Shown one piece after another: positions 13,890 through 16,336 of a DNA stretch of 16,336 nt. The stretch comes from Kiritimatiellales bacterium. GTDB lineage: Bacteria; Verrucomicrobiota; Kiritimatiellia; Kiritimatiellales; Pontiellaceae. The stretch lies in the NCBI GenBank assembly GCA_021734595.1, contig JAIPIO010000053.1, positions 1 to 16,336 of the forward strand, given 5' to 3'. The position numbers and the translations under genes are program-made. Each line of letters begins with the position of its first letter. Position 1 is the first letter of the stretch. Below the pieces are notes generated by a model. It was given only the letters and a program-made list of their open reading frames with translations, was not told the DNA's origin and made no database searches.

Positions 13890-15506
13890 ATGGAAGACTC
13901 ATCCTCTGTCAGTCGGGCGATTGATTCCTGGATCGGGGCAATTGGCCCGGACAAAGTCATTACGGATCCCGAGCTTGTTCAGCCCTACGCCAATAGTGTC
14001 TGCGCCAGCAGACGGGAAATCCCCTGCATCCTCAAGCCGGGTTCCGCAGACGATGTTCGGAAAATTGTACAAGTGGCAAACCGGTTCCTTGTTCCGCTTT
14101 ATCCCGTCAGTTGCGGTCGCCAGTGGGGCATGGGTTCCAGACTGCCCGTCCAGACTGGATCGGTGATTGTCGATCTCAGCGGCATGAATCGGATCTTGGA
14201 AATCAGCGAACGGTTTCACTATGTTGTGGTTGAACCGGGGGTCACGCAGAAACAGCTCATCGATCATATCAAGGAGAAAAACCTCTCCCTCATGCTCAAC
14301 GTCACCGGCTCCACCTCCGACACCAGCCTGATCGGCAACGCCATGGATCGCGGTGTGGGATACTTTAATTCCCGCGCCGAAGGCATATCCAACATGGCCG
14401 TCGTGTTGGGCAACGGGGAAACCATCCAGACTGGCTTTGGTCATTTTGAAGGAGCCAAGACACAGAATCTTTATCACCACGGCATCGGCCCCAGCCTCGA
14501 CGGTCTGTTCCCGCAGGGGAATTTCGGAATCGTCACCTCCGCCTGTATTGACCTAATGCCGAAACCCGAAGCTCATATGGCGGTGATTGCCAAAATCGAC
14601 AGCGAGGAAAAGCTCCCTGCTCTTATCGAAGCGCTCGCCGGGCTTCGCAGCCGCGGCATTTTTCAGACGGTGGCACATATTGGCAACCGCGAACGGTCAT
14701 ACATTACCCTGTCCCCCCTTCTTTACGAACAGCTCATGGAGCATGGCGAAACGCCCGGTGCTGAGCTGCGCGCCCGCGTCGTCCAGATGCTGGAAAAGGG
14801 CGGCTTTGGTCCCTGGAGCGCCGCCATCGGCGTGCTCGGCACCAAGGTGCAGTTGAAACTGGCCAAGAAAGAGTTTAAGAAGGCCCTGCACGGCATCGCC
14901 AAAACCATGTTTCTTAACGATTCCATTATCAGCACGGCCAAGGCGGCATCCAGCAGACTTTCATTCATTCCCTACGTCCGCGAACAGCGCATGTTGCTGT
15001 TGGCAGTGGAGCCGGTCTACAACTTCACCCGCGGCGAAACCACCGACAAATCCCTGAAGGCCGTCTACTGGCCCGCCGGCGATTTTGACAATCTTGACGA
15101 ACCGGATCCCGATCAGAGCAACAGTGGACTGCTCTTCTGCCTGCCCATCATTCCAGCCATTGGAAACACGGTGCTCGAAGTCGTCACCGACACCCGCGAA
15201 ACCTTTGCGCGTCACGGCTTCGAAGCCGCCATCACCGTCAACCTTATGGACACCAAAGCCATGGAAGGGGTCGTCAGCCTCGCGTTCGACCGTCGCAACG
15301 AAGAGCAGGCCAAGGCCGCGCACGACTGCATTCAGGAGATGGAGGCGCGCTATATTGAAACAGGGTATCCACCATACCGCGTCGGCATCAACTCCATGCA
15401 TCAGGTTGTCAAAGAGGACGACACCTTCTGGCAGACGGTCCGTGACCTTAAAAAAGTGCTCGATCCCAACAACATTATCGCCCCCGGTCGTTACAACCTC
15501 ATCTGA
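13890..15506 (+). CDS. FAD-dependent oxidase/dehydrogenase of the vanillyl-alcohol oxidase/p-cresol methylhydroxylase family
   Basis: The 538-residue flavoprotein has an N-terminal PCMH-type FAD-binding domain: ILKPGSADDVRKIV (47-60), PVSCGRQWGMG (72-82), SVIVDLSGMNRIL (91-103), VVEPGVT (113-119), the family signature GNAMDRGVGY (149-158) and GPSLDGLFPQGNFGIVT (200-216). The C-terminal substrate domain shows LLFCLPIIPAIG (414-425), a catalytic-type Tyr-Arg pair Y496-R497 (PPYRVG) and the closing DPNNIIAPGRY. Relatives oxidise p-substituted phenols (p-cresol, vanillyl alcohol, eugenol). The electron acceptor here is unknown and no cytochrome subunit follows. It is the last gene of the FadL operon, 23 bp after the preceding stop, with GGAAG ahead of the ATG. 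FAD linkage cannot be judged by eye. Confidence 0.88.
   Translation: MEDSSSVSRAIDSWIGAIGPDKVITDPELVQPYANSVCASRREIPCILKPGSADDVRKIVQVANRFLVPLYPVSCGRQWGMGSRLPVQTGSVIVDLSGMNRILEISERFHYVVVEPGVTQKQLIDHIKEKNLSLMLNVTGSTSDTSLIGNAMDRGVGYFNSRAEGISNMAVVLGNGETIQTGFGHFEGAKTQNLYHHGIGPSLDGLFPQGNFGIVTSACIDLMPKPEAHMAVIAKIDSEEKLPALIEALAGLRSRGIFQTVAHIGNRERSYITLSPLLYEQLMEHGETPGAELRARVVQMLEKGGFGPWSAAIGVLGTKVQLKLAKKEFKKALHGIAKTMFLNDSIISTAKAASSRLSFIPYVREQRMLLLAVEPVYNFTRGETTDKSLKAVYWPAGDFDNLDEPDPDQSNSGLLFCLPIIPAIGNTVLEVVTDTRETFARHGFEAAITVNLMDTKAMEGVVSLAFDRRNEEQAKAAHDCIQEMEARYIETGYPPYRVGINSMHQVVKEDDTFWQTVRDLKKVLDPNNIIAPGRYNLI
15151..15165 (+). repeat. TTCCA-N5-TGGAA palindrome inside the flavoprotein gene
   Basis: The exact copy TTCCAGCCATTGGAA encodes part of IPAIGN, a different frame from the FQxLE copies. 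It differs from the right arm of element C (15539-15553) at one position. The protein motif here is conserved in the family, so coding constraint may contribute. Confidence 0.5.
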
Positions 15507-15507
15507 G

Positions 15508-15553
15508 TTCCAGGGCCTGGAAGATGACCGTCACGGTTTTCCTGCCATTGGAA
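15508..15553. repeat. 46-bp composite palindromic element, copy C
   Basis: It consists of TTCCAGGGCCTGGAA (15508-15522) and TTCCTGCCATTGGAA (15539-15553), 31 bp apart start to start. It begins 1 nt after the stop codon of the flavoprotein gene. The left arm is a perfect palindrome apart from its central base. Confidence 0.8.
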
Positions 15554-15581
15554 TCATGAACTATTAATACGCCTTTAACGG

Positions 15582-15627
15582 CTCCAATCAGTGGAAAAAC
15601 AGTCGGAAATCTTTCCAAACCTTGGAA
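15582..15627. repeat. 46-bp composite palindromic element, copy D
   Basis: It consists of CTCCAATCAGTGGAA (15582-15596, one arm mismatch) and TTCCAAACCTTGGAA (15613-15627), 31 bp apart. The linker contains TCGGAAAT, like the CGGAA of copies A and B. It starts 43 bp after the right arm of copy C, so the four palindromes are spaced 31, 43 and 31 bp. Confidence 0.8.
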
Positions 15628-15746
15628 CAGCAACACTTTTTGCGCAAACTGGCAACTTATCCCTTGCCCCGAATTCGTCATTCCGCTAAAAACCAGTTGC
15701 AAACTTTGAGGGGTTGAAATTGGTCGATAAACCGAAAGGAAAAAAC

Positions 15747-16336
15747 ATGAAAAAGTTACTGATGATACTTGGCATAGTCCTTGTAGCCGGTTTGGTTCAG
15801 GGAGAACTGATTACATTTGAATTCGGCTCTGCCGGGGCATCCGGTCTGGATCTGGACGAACTCCATATCGGAACAACTACCATCTCAGGCGTTGTCATGA
15901 CTGCGACGGCAGGAAGCGTTGTGGGAGATGAGTTCAACCAAACAGCTACTTCATTCGGCATCAATGCTGCCGGGACGGGCGATGATACGGATCAGATCGA
16001 TGGAGGTTCCATGGTAGATGAATTCATGACCTTCTACTTTGATAAGCCTGGCACGCTGGTAAGCATCGACTTTGGCTCCCTTATAACTGGCGACTCGGAC
16101 ACAGGGAATGTATTTTCTGCCGCCGCATCTCTGAATCTGGACTTTCATAATGACAACACAGACGGATCGGATGTGCTGACTGTGGGGTCGAATTTCCTGG
16201 CTGGAGCCGCTAATTCCTTCACCATTTCATATAAGTCGGGCAATGGATTTGCACTTGAAGGCATTACCATTGATGCCATCCCGGAACCGGCGACCATAGG
16301 CCTGTTGGGTATGGCGTGCGTGGGACTGTTCTACAT
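15747..16336 (+). CDS. PEP-CTERM sorting-domain protein, 3' end cut by the window
   Basis: From ATG 15747 (AAAGGA 7 nt upstream) the frame runs open to the window edge, 196 full codons. Residues 1-19 form a signal peptide (MKKLLMILGIVLVAGLVQG). The mature part (20-175) is acidic, rich in Gly, Ser and Thr, and has few Lys or Arg, like other exported beta-rich PEP-CTERM proteins. Residues 178-196 begin the sorting signal: IPEPATIGLLGMACVGLFY, that is the PEP motif followed by the hydrophobic helix. The basic tail should follow outside the window. Such proteins are exported and processed by an exosortase, often together with exopolysaccharide; no exosortase gene is in view. The function of the mature domain is unknown. 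Confidence 0.88.
   Translation, partial: MKKLLMILGIVLVAGLVQGELITFEFGSAGASGLDLDELHIGTTTISGVVMTATAGSVVGDEFNQTATSFGINAAGTGDDTDQIDGGSMVDEFMTFYFDKPGTLVSIDFGSLITGDSDTGNVFSAAASLNLDFHNDNTDGSDVLTVGSNFLAGAANSFTISYKSGNGFALEGITIDAIPEPATIGLLGMACVGLFY

Larger units (their letters stand above)
15507..15746. other. Intergenic region with two 46-bp palindromic elements
   Basis: This 240-bp gap holds elements C and D, then about 120 bp with no clear promoter. A TTGCGCAA palindrome lies at about 15638-15645. The ribosome-binding site AAAGGA of the PEP-CTERM gene closes the gap. Confidence 0.6.

Noticed and set aside
14781..14795. GTCCAGATGCTGGAA as another palindrome copy
   Set aside because: It has one arm mismatch, lies inside a gene and has no partner at 31 bp; about half a match of this quality is expected by chance in the window.
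1..16336. tRNA, rRNA, CRISPR arrays, transposases
   Set aside because: No cloverleaf, rRNA stretch, regular long repeat-spacer pattern or transposase-like protein was seen on either strand.

Overview
The window most likely comes from a Gram-negative PVC-group bacterium, and Kiritimatiellota (Pontiella-like) is the best guess. The basis is a PEP-CTERM protein, a secreted SGNH-type protein with a DxDxDG calcium-binding stretch plus a short C-terminal beta domain, a FadL-type outer-membrane porin, sigma-54 machinery and moderately high GC. This is inference from gene style; the window holds no rRNA or other marker gene.

Layout. (1) 1-128, minus: the start of a NifX/NifB-type cofactor-binding protein, cut by the window edge. 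(2) 129-607: a gap with a sigma-54-like site, a long hairpin, a 46-bp palindromic element and a relic of another gene's 3' end. (3) 608-1840, plus: a secreted SGNH-like protein. (4) 1856-11148, minus: seven genes in one direction. In transcription order they are a FabF-type ketosynthase, two histidine kinases with related transmitter cores, a REC-Fis response regulator, a universal stress protein, biotin synthase, and a sigma-54 activator with a cysteine-rich PAS domain. The first four are tightly coupled by 13-, 4- and 4-nt overlaps. (5) 11401-15506, plus, divergent from the ketosynthase: a FadL/TodX porin, a receiver/ATPase protein whose phospho-accepting His is Arg, and a flavoprotein oxidase of the vanillyl-alcohol oxidase/p-cresol methylhydroxylase type. 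(6) 15747 to the end, plus: a PEP-CTERM protein, cut by the window edge.

Working model (inference): the two divergent units around 11149-11400 form one locus. FadL imports a hydrophobic or aromatic compound, the flavoprotein oxidises it, and the membrane kinase, GAF/PAS kinase, response regulator and kinase-like receiver protein sense and control the process. The ketosynthase has a Cys-His-Asn active site instead of the usual Cys-His-His and may act in a specialised acyl condensation.

The strongest non-gene signal is a 15-bp palindrome, TTCCA-N5-TGGAA. It occurs nine times exactly, plus several one-mismatch copies. In three intergenic regions it forms four pairs, every pair at exactly 31-bp spacing, giving 46-bp composite inverted repeats. 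Two of these start 1-3 nt after a stop codon.
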